From Nocardia miyunensis NBRC 108239 (GTDB taxonomy: Bacteria; Actinomycetota; Actinomycetes; Mycobacteriales; Mycobacteriaceae): DNA of 64,000 bases. Shown here piece after piece: positions 25,651 to 34,141 of the stretch (position 1 is its first letter; each line of letters opens with the position of its first letter). Below the pieces are notes generated by a model that had not been told where the DNA came from, did not search any database, and was given only the letters and a program-made list of their open reading frames with translations. Where the stretch lies: assembly GCF_001613065.1 (NCBI RefSeq), contig NZ_BDBQ01000082.1, positions 1-64,000 on the forward strand, written 5' to 3'. The translations under genes were made by a program, and so were the position numbers.

Positions 25651-25688
25651 GCTCACCTCTTCATTCGCGATGGCCGCCCGTGCCAGCC

Positions 25689-25991
25689 GAGCAGAACGGC
25701 TCGGCCGGGCAGAGCAACTCCAGCCGGACAGGGCAGCGCTGGCCGGACAGCCCAACTCCAGCCAGGCACAACAACTCCAGCCAGGCAGAGCGGTTCCACC
25801 AGGCAGGACAGCTCCAACCGAGCAGGACAGCTCCCACCAGGCAGAACAACTGCCGCCAGACAGAACAACTCCAGCCGGGCAGAACAGCTCCAGCGAGGCA
25901 AGACAGCCCCAGCCGAACAGGACAGCTCCCACCAGACAGAAACAACTCCAGCTGGACAGGACAGCTCCAGCCAGGCAAGACAGCCCCGGCC
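25689..25991. repeat. Tandem repeat: 16 units of about 19 bp
   Basis: Sixteen head-to-tail units of 18-20 bp (thirteen are exactly 19), consensus (A/G)GGCAG(A/G)ACA(A/G)CTCCAGCC. Units begin at 25689, 25707, 25726, 25745, 25764, 25783, 25801, 25820, 25839, 25858, 25877, 25896, 25915, 25934, 25954 and 25973. Units differ at a few positions each. There is no spacer between units, so it is not CRISPR. It fills the space between two convergent genes. Strand bias is strong (purine and C on plus, few T). The function is unknown. Confidence 0.9.
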
Positions 25992-26016
25992 GGGCGGGTT
26001 GGCTCGACTGGGCAAC

Positions 26017-27270
26017 TCAGGCCGCGGTGAAGCGGACCGGCAGCGACTCCAGCCCGCGGATCACCACATTCGGCTTGTACGAAGGGGTTTCGGTGAGCAC
26101 CTCGAGGTGCTTGACCCGGCGCACGAGCACATCCAGCAGCACCTCCATCTCCAGCAGCGCCAGCGGTGCGCCGAGGCAGTAGTGGATGCCGAGGCTGAAG
26201 CCCAGATGCTTCTTCGCCGGACGCATCGGATCGGAGTACCGCGCCACATCGACCTTGTCCGGGTCGGCGTACGCGGCGTCGTCGCGATTGGCCGAATTGA
26301 TCAGCACCACGACACCCTCGCCGGTCTCGAAGTCGTGGCCCGCCACCGTGATCGGCCGGGTCGCGGCGCGGGTGGTGACCTGCACCGACGGCTCGAGGCG
26401 CAGCAGTTCGTCGGGCGCGTACTCGGTCAACTCCGGGCGCTGACGCAGCAGCTCGAGCTGATCCGGATTGCGCATCAACTGCAACATGCCGGTGCCGACC
26501 AGGTTCGCGGTCGTCTCGTGACCGGCGACGAAGGTGGTGATGCAGGTGGCCAGCAGTTCCTGTTCGGTGAGCACGTCGCCGCGATCCTCCACCTGCGACA
26601 ACACGCTCAGCAGATCGTCGGTCGGGCAGCGGCGGCGCTCGTCCAGCAGCTCGCGGAAGAAAGCCATGAAGCCGCGCGAGGCGGCGCTGCGGGCGCGCAG
26701 CGCCTCCGGCGGCAGCGTGTAGTCGTGGTCGAAACCGCGCGCCAGATCCTGCGCCCAGCGATGCACCTGGCCGTACGCCTCCTTCGGCACCCCGATCAGC
26801 TCGGCGGCGATGGTCAGCGGCAGCGGGTAGGCGATCATGTCGATCAGATCGAATTCGCCTGCGGCCAAGGCATTGTCGACGAGCTGTTCGGTCAGCTCGG
26901 TGATCCGGGGACGCAGCCTGGTCACCATGCGCGGGGTGAAGCCCTTGGTGACCAGGTTGCGCAGCCGGGTGTGGTCCGGCGGCTCCATCCACAGGAACGA
27001 GGTCGGCAATTCCTCCGGCGCGTCCTGCGCGGCGATGGTGGGATGCATCATCCCGGCCTCCTCGGCATGACTCCACGCCGTGGTGGACAACACCGCGGTG
27101 CAGTCGTCGTAGCGGGTGATCACCTTGTGGCCCAGCGGCGTATCGTGCAGCGGGCCCGCCTCGCGCAGCACCCGGCCCGGGGTGTACGGGTCGGCGCGAC
27201 CGGCCGGGCCGAAGAGGTGCTCGATTGCGGTGGCGATCGCCGGATCGGCGGTCGGTGCTGTCAGGTCCAT
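26017..27270 (-). CDS. Cytochrome P450 (with FAD monooxygenase 2)
   Basis: A 417-residue class I P450. AGHETT in the I-helix, DELLRLEPS with the ExxR, and the haem loop FSLGIHYCLGAPLA near residue 360 are intact. It begins 53 bases after the stop of the FAD monooxygenase at 27324-28730 on the same strand, so the two are probably one transcript and one oxidative step or two consecutive ones. It ends beside the 19-bp tandem repeat. Confidence 0.93.
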   Translation of the reverse strand: MDLTAPTADPAIATAIEHLFGPAGRADPYTPGRVLREAGPLHDTPLGHKVITRYDDCTAVLSTTAWSHAEEAGMMHPTIAAQDAPEELPTSFLWMEPPDHTRLRNLVTKGFTPRMVTRLRPRITELTEQLVDNALAAGEFDLIDMIAYPLPLTIAAELIGVPKEAYGQVHRWAQDLARGFDHDYTLPPEALRARSAASRGFMAFFRELLDERRRCPTDDLLSVLSQVEDRGDVLTEQELLATCITTFVAGHETTANLVGTGMLQLMRNPDQLELLRQRPELTEYAPDELLRLEPSVQVTTRAATRPITVAGHDFETGEGVVVLINSANRDDAAYADPDKVDVARYSDPMRPAKKHLGFSLGIHYCLGAPLALLEMEVLLDVLVRRVKHLEVLTETPSYKPNVVIRGLESLPVRFTAA

Positions 27271-27323
27271 CTCGGACTACCTCCTGATCAGTGCGAGACC
27301 GGCTCCGATGCCGAATCTGCGGT

Positions 27324-28730
27324 TCATACGTTGCCGTGCAATAGGATTCGTCGCGCGATACGCGGATTGAGCAGGGCCGCAGGCGGTTCCACGAGATTCG
27401 CGACGCGCAGGAAGGTGCGCGCCACCTGCGGATCGAGATGCGCGGCGCGCTGCGCCCGCGCCACATAGGCATTGGTGATCTTGGTGCGCAGGCCGCGCTG
27501 ACCGACGACGCCGGCGTGCGCCAGATCCGCCGAGGTGGCCAGCTGCCAGGCGGCCGCCACCGCCGCCCCGGCGGCGGCATAGAACCGGGCCGGTAGTTCG
27601 CGATCGGGTACGTGCAGGCAGTCGCGCAATGCCAGCGCCTGCTGTGCGGCCACCGTCATCCCCTGCGCGTACAGCGGGTTGAAGCTGCACAGCGCATCAC
27701 CCAGGACCAGAAACCCCTGCGGGACAGTGGGTTGCCGGTCGAAACGCCGCCGCACCGAATGGCGGAACCGGTGCGGCACCGGATCGCCGAGCGGTTCACA
27801 GCCGGTGACGATGTCATGGATATCGGGTCCGGCCAGGCCCGCGGCGAAGGCCGCGAACCCGGCCGGATCGGTAGGCGGATGATCACCGAGCATGCCCGCC
27901 AAGGTGACGTGCCAGCGGTCGTCCTCGACCCGGATCGCGCCGCCGCCGTGCCCGTTCGCACCGGTGGAGATGATGATCGAGGCGGGCCCTTCGGCCTGGC
28001 CCGGGCCGCGCCGGTAGAACTGGGAGCTGTAACCGAGATCGACCTCGAGCCGTTCCTCCTGCGGCGCCCGCGCGCCCAGCCGGGTGAGCCATTCCGGGGC
28101 CCGCGATCCGCGGCCGGTCGCATCAACCACCAGATCGCCTGTGAGCGTGAGTGTTTCGTCATCAGCGGCGGCGACGACGCCGGTCACCCGGTGCGCGGCT
28201 CCGAGCAGTCCGCGCGCGGTCGTGCGCGTCTGCAACCGCACGCCCGGCATGGCCAGCGTGCGCTCGCGCAGCACCGCCTCGAGCAGCGGCCGGGTGGCCA
28301 TCACCGAGGTCAGCCCGGTCTCGGCCGCCGCGACTCGCAGATCGGCCACGTACCAGCGGGTTCCGATCAAGACCTCGGCGGTGGTGGCCCCGCGCCGCGC
28401 CATCTCGCTGGTGAAGCCCGGATACAGCTGCTCGATGGCGGTGCGGCCGCGATCGAGCAGCCCGTGCAGATGCCGGGCCTGCGGAATGCCGCGCCGAGGC
28501 CCGCTCGGCTCCTGCCCGTCGCCGTCTCCGGTGAATTCGTCCCGCTCGACCAGCGTCACCCGCGCGAACCGATCGGCCAGCACCCGGGCCGCCAGCAGTC
28601 CGGCGATCCCCGCGCCGAGCACGATCGCGTGCCCCTCGCCCGTTGGAACGTCATCGGTAGCGCGCGGATGTCGCGCCGAGTCGGCCCGAGCCGGGGCCGT
28701 CCGCGCCGTCGTGGTCTCGTCTGAACTCAC
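27324..28730 (-). CDS. FAD-dependent monooxygenase 2
   Basis: A 468-residue paralogue of the protein at 24253-25560. The FAD-binding AIVLGAGIAGLLAARVL follows a 35-residue polar N-terminal tail; DLVVDATGRGSRAPEWL and GDALCSFNPLYAQGMTVA are the other cofactor motifs. The GTG at 28728-28730 is preferred because GAGGAG lies eight bases upstream; the frame is open to 28817. It heads a two-gene unit with the P450 downstream and is divergent from the second FAAL operon, sharing its promoter region. An oxygenation of a lipid or terpenoid-like substrate is likely, details unknown. Confidence 0.87.
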   Translation of the reverse strand: MSSDETTTARTAPARADSARHPRATDDVPTGEGHAIVLGAGIAGLLAARVLADRFARVTLVERDEFTGDGDGQEPSGPRRGIPQARHLHGLLDRGRTAIEQLYPGFTSEMARRGATTAEVLIGTRWYVADLRVAAAETGLTSVMATRPLLEAVLRERTLAMPGVRLQTRTTARGLLGAAHRVTGVVAAADDETLTLTGDLVVDATGRGSRAPEWLTRLGARAPQEERLEVDLGYSSQFYRRGPGQAEGPASIIISTGANGHGGGAIRVEDDRWHVTLAGMLGDHPPTDPAGFAAFAAGLAGPDIHDIVTGCEPLGDPVPHRFRHSVRRRFDRQPTVPQGFLVLGDALCSFNPLYAQGMTVAAQQALALRDCLHVPDRELPARFYAAAGAAVAAAWQLATSADLAHAGVVGQRGLRTKITNAYVARAQRAAHLDPQVARTFLRVANLVEPPAALLNPRIARRILLHGNV

Positions 28731-28860
28731 CTGGGCAACTCCTCGAGGATGAACGTGCACCGAGGAAACGGCCACGTCGTCCCGCGGCGGCGAGGCGCGA
28801 ACCGTGTCGGCGACCATCCTGGTCCCGGCTTGCCGCGTGCCCCGCGGCGATCACCGGCTC

Positions 28861-28911
28861 CTATCGCCCGATAGTCCAATGTCCATACCCGGCAACGCAA
28901 TTGGACGATAG
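28861..28911. promoter_or_regulatory. Symmetric motifs in the divergent promoter
   Basis: CTATCG-CC-CGATAG is a 14-base palindrome at 28861-28874. TCCAAT (28875-28880) and ATTGGA (28900-28905) form a second inverted pair, and CGATAG returns at 28906-28911. The cluster sits between the start of FAD monooxygenase 2 and the second FAAL operon, and could bind a shared regulator of both. Confidence 0.45.
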
Positions 28912-28983
28912 AAGAGATTTATCACCGGACGCATTTCACAACCCGTTCAGGGCCCGGAAACCCGGCGCTGCTGGGCTGGCCGC

Positions 28984-30648
28984 ATGACGATGTCCGCAGC
29001 GACCCTGCCGGAGCAGCTGGCCGCGATCGCCGCCCGCCACCCCGAGGTACCGGCAACGTTCTGGTCGCTGTCGCAGCAGACCCTGGACTACGCCGCACTG
29101 CACCGGGAGGCGACCGGCGCGGCAGCGGCGCTGGTGCGGCGTGGCGTGCGCCGCGGCGAACCGGTGGGCATTCTGTGTCCCAACGCACCGGAATTCCTCA
29201 TCGGCCTGTTCGCGGTCACGGCCGCCGGGGCCGCCGCGACCCCGCTGCCGCTGCCCGCCGGAGCCCGGCAATTGCAGACCTATCCGGAGAAACTGGCGGC
29301 AATCGCCGCCGCGTCGGGTATGCGGACCGTCCTGGTCTCCCCCCAGTTCGCGACCATGACCGCCGCGTTGTCCGATGTGCCCGTCGAATTCATCGGCACC
29401 GCGATACTTTTCGCCGAATCCGCGGACGTCGAGCTGCCGCCGGTTAGTCCGGAGGATCCGGCGGTGGTGCAGTTCACCTCGGGCAGTACCGCCGCCCCGA
29501 AGGGCGTGCGGCTGACCCACCGCAATGTGCTGGCCGGTCTGGCCGCCATCCGCACCGGTATCGACCTCGGCCTGTCCGATCAGGGCGGATTCTGGCTGCC
29601 GCTGTTCCACGACATGGGCCTGTTCGGCACGTTGTCGGCCATCCTGCGCGGCATTCCCGCCCACATCTGGTCGCCCACCGCCTTCGTCAAGGATCCGGCG
29701 CGCTGGCTGAGCCAATTCGCCTCCAGCGGAACGACTATCACGGCCATGCCGAACTTCGGTTACGAGGCGCTGCTGGCCGCGGTGCCGCCCGAGCGGGCGG
29801 CCGATTACGACCTGCGGCACTGGCGCATCGCCTTCAACGGCGCCGAACCCATCTCCCGCGAGGTGGTGACCGCGTTCTGTGAACGGTTCGGCCCGGCCGG
29901 ATTCTCCCCCGCCGCGATGTTCGGTGTGTACGGCATGGCCGAGGCCACACTCGCGGTCGCCTTCCCGCCGCTGGGCCGGGAGCCGTTGTTCGACTGGGTG
30001 GATCGCGCCACGCTGTCGGATTCCGGTTGGGCGCATCGGGTTTCGCCGGATGCTCCGGGCGCTCGCGCGGTCGCCGGGGTGGGCGGGCCGGTGGCCGGGC
30101 TGCGACTGCGAGTGGTCGATCCCGACTCGGGGATCGCGATACCCGACGGGGAGGTCGGGGAAATCCTGATTCGCGGCGATTCGGTGACCGACGGCTATCT
30201 GACCGCCGACCCGGCGCGCACGGCCGAATTGTTCACCGACGGCTGGCTGCGCACCGGTGATCTCGGCTACCTGCGCGCCGGGGAGCTTTTCGTCACCGGT
30301 CGCAGCAAGGACATGATCACCGTGCGCGGCGTCAACTACTACGCGCAGGACGTGGAGGCCGCCGTCGGCGACCTCGACGGCATCCACCGGGGCCGGTGCA
30401 CCGCCACCACCGATCCGGTCGATGCGGACATCATCGCTCTCATCGTGGAGACCGACCACACCGATACGGCCGCCGCAGACCTCGTCACCGCCGTCGAGGA
30501 CCGCGTCGCCGCCCGACTGGGCCTGACCGCGGTGCGGGTGTACCTGGCCGCGCCGCGCAGCATCCCGCGCACCAGCAGCGGCAAACTCCAGCGGCCGGCC
30601 GCCCGTGAACTGATCGTCAACGGTATTGCCGCGCAACACCGTCCGTAG
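28984..30648 (+). CDS. Fatty acyl-AMP ligase-like enzyme (operon 2)
   Basis: A 554-residue adenylating enzyme with FTSGSTAAPKGVRLTH, FNGAEPIS, YGMAEATLAV and a C-terminal SSGKLQRPAAREL that carries the catalytic Lys. It is closest to FAALs; the ACP gene three positions downstream supports transfer to a carrier protein. It is similar to, but clearly diverged from, the operon-1 FAAL. It is the first gene of a six-gene plus-strand operon and its start faces FAD monooxygenase 2. The ATG at 28984 has a possible second ATG two codons later. Confidence 0.87.
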   Translation: MTMSAATLPEQLAAIAARHPEVPATFWSLSQQTLDYAALHREATGAAAALVRRGVRRGEPVGILCPNAPEFLIGLFAVTAAGAAATPLPLPAGARQLQTYPEKLAAIAAASGMRTVLVSPQFATMTAALSDVPVEFIGTAILFAESADVELPPVSPEDPAVVQFTSGSTAAPKGVRLTHRNVLAGLAAIRTGIDLGLSDQGGFWLPLFHDMGLFGTLSAILRGIPAHIWSPTAFVKDPARWLSQFASSGTTITAMPNFGYEALLAAVPPERAADYDLRHWRIAFNGAEPISREVVTAFCERFGPAGFSPAAMFGVYGMAEATLAVAFPPLGREPLFDWVDRATLSDSGWAHRVSPDAPGARAVAGVGGPVAGLRLRVVDPDSGIAIPDGEVGEILIRGDSVTDGYLTADPARTAELFTDGWLRTGDLGYLRAGELFVTGRSKDMITVRGVNYYAQDVEAAVGDLDGIHRGRCTATTDPVDADIIALIVETDHTDTAAADLVTAVEDRVAARLGLTAVRVYLAAPRSIPRTSSGKLQRPAARELIVNGIAAQHRP

Positions 30649-30664
30649 AGAAACCGGAGCCACC

Positions 30665-31453
30665 GTGCACAGCTACGACGTCTTCCGCCATTACGAGCGC
30701 CTGCACTGGAAGCTGGGCGACCTGAACCTCGACAGCATCGATCCGACGCTGGTCCGGCCCGAATACGTGACCCTCGCCAAGAGCGCCACCATGGGCGAGT
30801 CCAATGTCATCGCCGCGGTGCACGGCTTCCTCGACGAATTCGTCGACGACTACGACTTCTCCACCTTCGCGGTGGTGTGGGGTTTCCAGGAAGTGCAGCA
30901 CCACTACGCTTTTCGCGCCTGGCTGGCCGCCATCGGGGAAAGTGTCGACGACGCCGCGGTACACGCCATGCGCGCGCCCTACGCGCCGGGCACCACCCCG
31001 TCGGCGACCCTGGCCACGAACATCATCTCCGAACTCACCGTGAACCACGTCTACCGCACGGTCTCGCGGTGGGTGACCGAGCCGGTGTTGCAGCGCCTGC
31101 TGATGGCGGCCAGCCGCGACGAGGCCGGGCACGCAAGGGAATTCATCCACTACACCAACCAGCGCCTGGCCCGCCGTCCCGAGGAACTGCCGTCGGTGCT
31201 GGAGACGCTGTACGTCTACAGCTCCGAGGCGAAGATCAAACATCCGGTGAGCACCTTCAAGTCCGGTATCGCCGAACTCGGCGACCACGAGACGATCGAC
31301 ACCGGATTCGAACTGTTCCTGGAGCAGATCGCCGAGGACGGCGAGCTCGAGGTGTTGCAGGACAAGGTGCGCCGCATCTTCGCGGGTATCACCGGGCTGG
31401 ATCTGTCCTCCAATGCCAAGGTGCGGCGGGCCCTGGCCGATGCGATCGCCTGA
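30665..31453 (+). CDS. Diiron acyl-ACP desaturase-like protein
   Basis: A 262-residue all-helical protein with two E-x-x-H iron-binding motifs, QEVQHHYAF near residue 75 and RDEAGHAREF near 157, spaced as in ferritin-like acyl-ACP desaturases. The family uses a diiron-oxo centre to abstract hydrogens from an acyl-ACP. It is more divergent from plant and mycobacterial DesA proteins than the second copy at 33223, so hydroxylation or another oxidation is possible. GTG at 30665 is the start, with GGAG upstream and 16 bases after the ligase stop. Confidence 0.72.
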   Translation: MHSYDVFRHYERLHWKLGDLNLDSIDPTLVRPEYVTLAKSATMGESNVIAAVHGFLDEFVDDYDFSTFAVVWGFQEVQHHYAFRAWLAAIGESVDDAAVHAMRAPYAPGTTPSATLATNIISELTVNHVYRTVSRWVTEPVLQRLLMAASRDEAGHAREFIHYTNQRLARRPEELPSVLETLYVYSSEAKIKHPVSTFKSGIAELGDHETIDTGFELFLEQIAEDGELEVLQDKVRRIFAGITGLDLSSNAKVRRALADAIA

Positions 31454-31457
31454 CCCC

Positions 31458-32042
31458 ATGACCGACCGCGCCGCCGCGCCCCCTGCCGACACCATCAGCG
31501 TGCCCTGGTCGGTGGTGCCGGACTATCACTGTTTCGGCTGCTCACCGCATAATTCGTCGGGTCTGGGACTGCGCTTCACCCGGCACGCGGACGGATTGCA
31601 GGCCCGATTCCGGCTGGATCACCGCTTCGAGTCCTATCCGGGGGTGGTGCACGGCGGGCTGATCGGAGTGATCTGCGACGAGGTGATGGGCAATCTGATC
31701 GTACTGGCCCGGCAGGTACCGGCCTTCACCGTCTCGCAGCGCACTCGCTTCCTCACCCCGCTGCTGATAGGTCGCGACTACCGCTGTGTCGCAACACTTT
31801 CCACCGACAAGGCGGGGACGATCGGCGCGGCCGCGGACATCCTGGACCAGGACGACGGGCTGTGCGCCTCGTCCAGCGCCGTCTACCGGCCGTTCGCCCT
31901 CACCGACGTCCGGCACCAACTCACCCTCGGCGACGCCGACGTCGCCCGCCTCGAACACGCCCTGTCGATCCCCGACGCGCACTTCGCACCGGACGCCCCG
32001 CCCGGCTCGAATCCACTGCACCGGAACGGAGTTCACCCATGA
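31458..32042 (+). CDS. Hotdog-fold thioesterase-like protein (operon 2)
   Basis: A 194-residue protein. CFGCSPHNSSGLGLRF is the opening typical of one thioesterase group, and the central hotdog helix follows VVHGGLIGVICDEVMG; SQRTRFLTPLLIGRDY forms the next strand. A C-terminal extension of about 40 residues is not part of the core fold. The start at 31458 lies five bases after the diiron gene; the stop overlaps the ACP start (ATGA), so it is made with the ACP. A role in releasing or proofreading acyl-ACP is inferred. Confidence 0.8.
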   Translation: MTDRAAAPPADTISVPWSVVPDYHCFGCSPHNSSGLGLRFTRHADGLQARFRLDHRFESYPGVVHGGLIGVICDEVMGNLIVLARQVPAFTVSQRTRFLTPLLIGRDYRCVATLSTDKAGTIGAAADILDQDDGLCASSSAVYRPFALTDVRHQLTLGDADVARLEHALSIPDAHFAPDAPPGSNPLHRNGVHP

Positions 32043-32302
32043 CCGAGCCCACCAGCGAGCAGATCCTGCACACCGTCACCGAGATCGCGGTCGCCGAGAC
32101 CGGCATCGCGGCCACCGAACTGCGCCCCGACGTCGACCTGCGCGGAATGGCCGGAGTCGATTCGGTGCGCGTGCTGCGGATGGTGGCCCGCATCGAGCGG
32201 ACCTACGACATCGAACTCGAGGACTCCGACGTCTTCGGCATGTCCACCCTCACCGACGTGGTGACCGTGGTGGACAAGGCGCTGCGAGCGGAGGCGGCAT
32301 GA
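32039..32302 (+). CDS. Acyl carrier protein (operon 2)
   Basis: An 87-residue carrier with GVDSVRVLRMV holding the phosphopantetheine Ser, followed by IERTYDIELEDSDVFGMSTL, the recognition helix region. ATGA overlaps join it to the hotdog gene before it and to the methyltransferase after it. It is the probable acceptor of the chain activated by the operon-2 ligase and the substrate platform for the two diiron proteins. Confidence 0.88.
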   Translation: MTEPTSEQILHTVTEIAVAETGIAATELRPDVDLRGMAGVDSVRVLRMVARIERTYDIELEDSDVFGMSTLTDVVTVVDKALRAEAA

Positions 32303-33207
32303 CCGGTCAAGGCCCGGAGGCGGTAGCGGAGCGTAACCACGTAGGGCCTCCGGACATGCCCAGTGGATACAGCATGACCGGCACCGCCGACACCAATCAG
32401 CACTACGATCTCGATCCGGAGATCTTCGGCGAATTCCTGGATCCGTTGCGCAAGTACAGTTCCGCGCGGTACCTCGGCGCGGACGACACCCTGGAGCAGG
32501 CGCAGCGGCACAAATTGCGGTTCGTCGCGGACCGGCTGGGCCTCAGCGGCGGCGAGCGGCTGCTCGATGTCGGTTGCGGCTGGGGCGCGCTGATCCTGTT
32601 CATGGCCGAGGAATTGGGCTGCCACACAACGGGAGTCAGCCCCGCGCCGCGCCAGCACGAGTACATCGCCGCGCAGGCTGCCGCCCGCGGCCTGACCGAC
32701 CGGGTGCACACCCGGGTCGGGCACTTCGAGCGACTCGACCTGCCCGCCAAGAGTTTCGACGCGGTGACGCTGCTCGGTTCGATCGTGCACATGCCCGATC
32801 TGGACGCGGTATTCGCCCGGGCCCGCGGTGTGTTGCGTCGCGGCGGCACGCTCTACGTATCGGAGAGCTGTTTCCGGAACGAATTGGCGCGCAATGCCTT
32901 CGATGATCGAGAGGGAACCCGTTTCGTCAGGTCGGATATCTTCGGCTTCGGCGAGCTGCGCCCGCTGTCGGAGCTGGTGGCCGGTGCGGAGAACGCCGGT
33001 TTCTCGGTGATCGCGGTGGACGACCTGACCGCGGACTACCGGCGCACCATCGAGGCGTGGATCGCCAATGTGGACGCCGCCGCCGACCGGATCGATGCGC
33101 ACGGTCCGGGCCTGGCCGCGACGTTGCGGCGCTATCTCGAAATCGCCAATGCCGGATGGGGTTACACCACCAAGCATTACGCGCTGACCTGCCGCAACGC
33201 CCGCTAG
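32299..33207 (+). CDS. Cyclopropane-fatty-acid-synthase-type methyltransferase (operon 2)
   Basis: A 302-residue SAM-dependent enzyme with HYDLDPEIFGEFLDP, LLDVGCGWGALILFMAEELG and a C-terminal ANAGWGYTTKHYALTC. It shares the family of the operon-1 enzyme but is diverged; the GAFEH segment typical of true cyclopropane synthases is replaced by LGSIVHMPDL, so the chemistry could be a plain methylation. Its start overlaps the ACP stop, suggesting an acyl-ACP substrate. The downstream desaturase could provide the double bond. Confidence 0.8.
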   Translation: MTGQGPEAVAERNHVGPPDMPSGYSMTGTADTNQHYDLDPEIFGEFLDPLRKYSSARYLGADDTLEQAQRHKLRFVADRLGLSGGERLLDVGCGWGALILFMAEELGCHTTGVSPAPRQHEYIAAQAAARGLTDRVHTRVGHFERLDLPAKSFDAVTLLGSIVHMPDLDAVFARARGVLRRGGTLYVSESCFRNELARNAFDDREGTRFVRSDIFGFGELRPLSELVAGAENAGFSVIAVDDLTADYRRTIEAWIANVDAAADRIDAHGPGLAATLRRYLEIANAGWGYTTKHYALTCRNAR

Positions 33208-33222
33208 CCCGAGGAATTTTCG

Positions 33223-34092
33223 ATGACCCGAGACATACCCGAGGCGGCGCTGCCCACAGCGGCGGTACTGCTGCCCGCCGACGAGGTGACCGCGGCGGTG
33301 GACGGCTTCCTGGCCGCCTCGCCCGCCGCCCGCGCCTGGGACGTGGAGACCGCGTTCGATTGGGAGTCGGCCGATGCCGGTCGGCTCACCGAGGGACAGC
33401 GTTCGGCGGTGCAGTTCGTCACCTATATCGAGGATCACCTGCCCGGCTATTTCGATGTGTATCAACAATATTTCCCGGTGGACGACCGCGTCGACCTTGA
33501 CACCTTCGTGCACAATCGCGAGCTGTACCACTTCACCGTGCGCTGGGCGGTCGAAGAGGACACCCACGCTCGCGCATTGACGCGCTATCAGCAGGCTGCC
33601 GGAATGGCCGAAAGATCCACGCTGCGTATCGAACTCGCGATAGAGGGCCGCAAACCCTTCGATCTGCCCTACCGGCATCCGGTCCAGTTCTTCGCCTACG
33701 CGCTGGTGCAGGAGAAGGCGACGCAGATGTATTACCAACAGCTGCGCGAGGTTTCGGGCGATCCGGTGCTCGGCGCGGTGCTGACCCGGCTCGCCCGCGA
33801 CGAGGCCCGGCACTTCAGTTTCATGGCCGATGTGGTGGGACGTTATCTGCGGACCCAGGGCGATGCGGTGGTGGAGCCGATCCGCGAGGTGATCGCCGGA
33901 TTCCGGATGCCGTTGGCGGACACCATGCGTGGTTACTGGCGGTGGGCGCTGCGGATCGCCGACGTCGCCGACTACGACCACACCGCCGCTTATACGCATC
34001 TGGTGAAGATCATCGATCGGGCGGTCGACACCCGCACCGAACCCCTGGATGAGCTGGTTCGGTTCCTGGACAGCACTCGCTCGCTGCCCTGA
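33223..34092 (+). CDS. Soluble acyl-ACP desaturase
   Basis: A 289-residue helical diiron protein with the two iron motifs EEDTHARAL and RDEARHFSFM, the second identical in type to DesA1/DesA2 and plant stearoyl-ACP desaturases. It would introduce a double bond into an acyl-ACP using oxygen and reduced ferredoxin. It is the last gene of operon 2, 15 bases after the methyltransferase, and the ACP of the same operon is the likely carrier. The first diiron gene of the operon is a distant relative, not a recent copy. Confidence 0.9.
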   Translation: MTRDIPEAALPTAAVLLPADEVTAAVDGFLAASPAARAWDVETAFDWESADAGRLTEGQRSAVQFVTYIEDHLPGYFDVYQQYFPVDDRVDLDTFVHNRELYHFTVRWAVEEDTHARALTRYQQAAGMAERSTLRIELAIEGRKPFDLPYRHPVQFFAYALVQEKATQMYYQQLREVSGDPVLGAVLTRLARDEARHFSFMADVVGRYLRTQGDAVVEPIREVIAGFRMPLADTMRGYWRWALRIADVADYDHTAAYTHLVKIIDRAVDTRTEPLDELVRFLDSTRSLP

Positions 34093-34098
34093 TCCGGA

Positions 34099-34130
34099 TC
34101 GGCCCGGTCGCCCCGCGGCGATCGGGCCGA
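34099..34130. terminator. Bidirectional hairpin
   Basis: A 14-bp stem (34099-34112 with 34117-34130, one G-U pair) around a four-base loop, between the end of operon 2 and the end of the convergent thioesterase gene. It probably terminates both. Confidence 0.7.
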
Positions 34131-34141
34131 CCCGCGCGGAA

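Larger units (their letters stand above)
25561..26016. other. 456-base intergenic region between convergent genes
   Basis: No gene is supported here. It holds a strong hairpin (25624-25650) and a 16-unit tandem repeat (25689-25991), listed separately. Long open frames through the repeat exist on both strands, but they change phase with each 19-bp unit and give low-complexity translations. Confidence 0.7.

Noticed and set aside
25689..25991. Possible CRISPR array
   Set aside because: Units are contiguous with no unique spacers and no cas genes nearby.
25588..27468. Long open frames through the tandem repeat on both strands
   Set aside because: Translation is low-complexity and then runs antisense to a P450; the 19-bp period is not a multiple of three, so no repeated protein is encoded.
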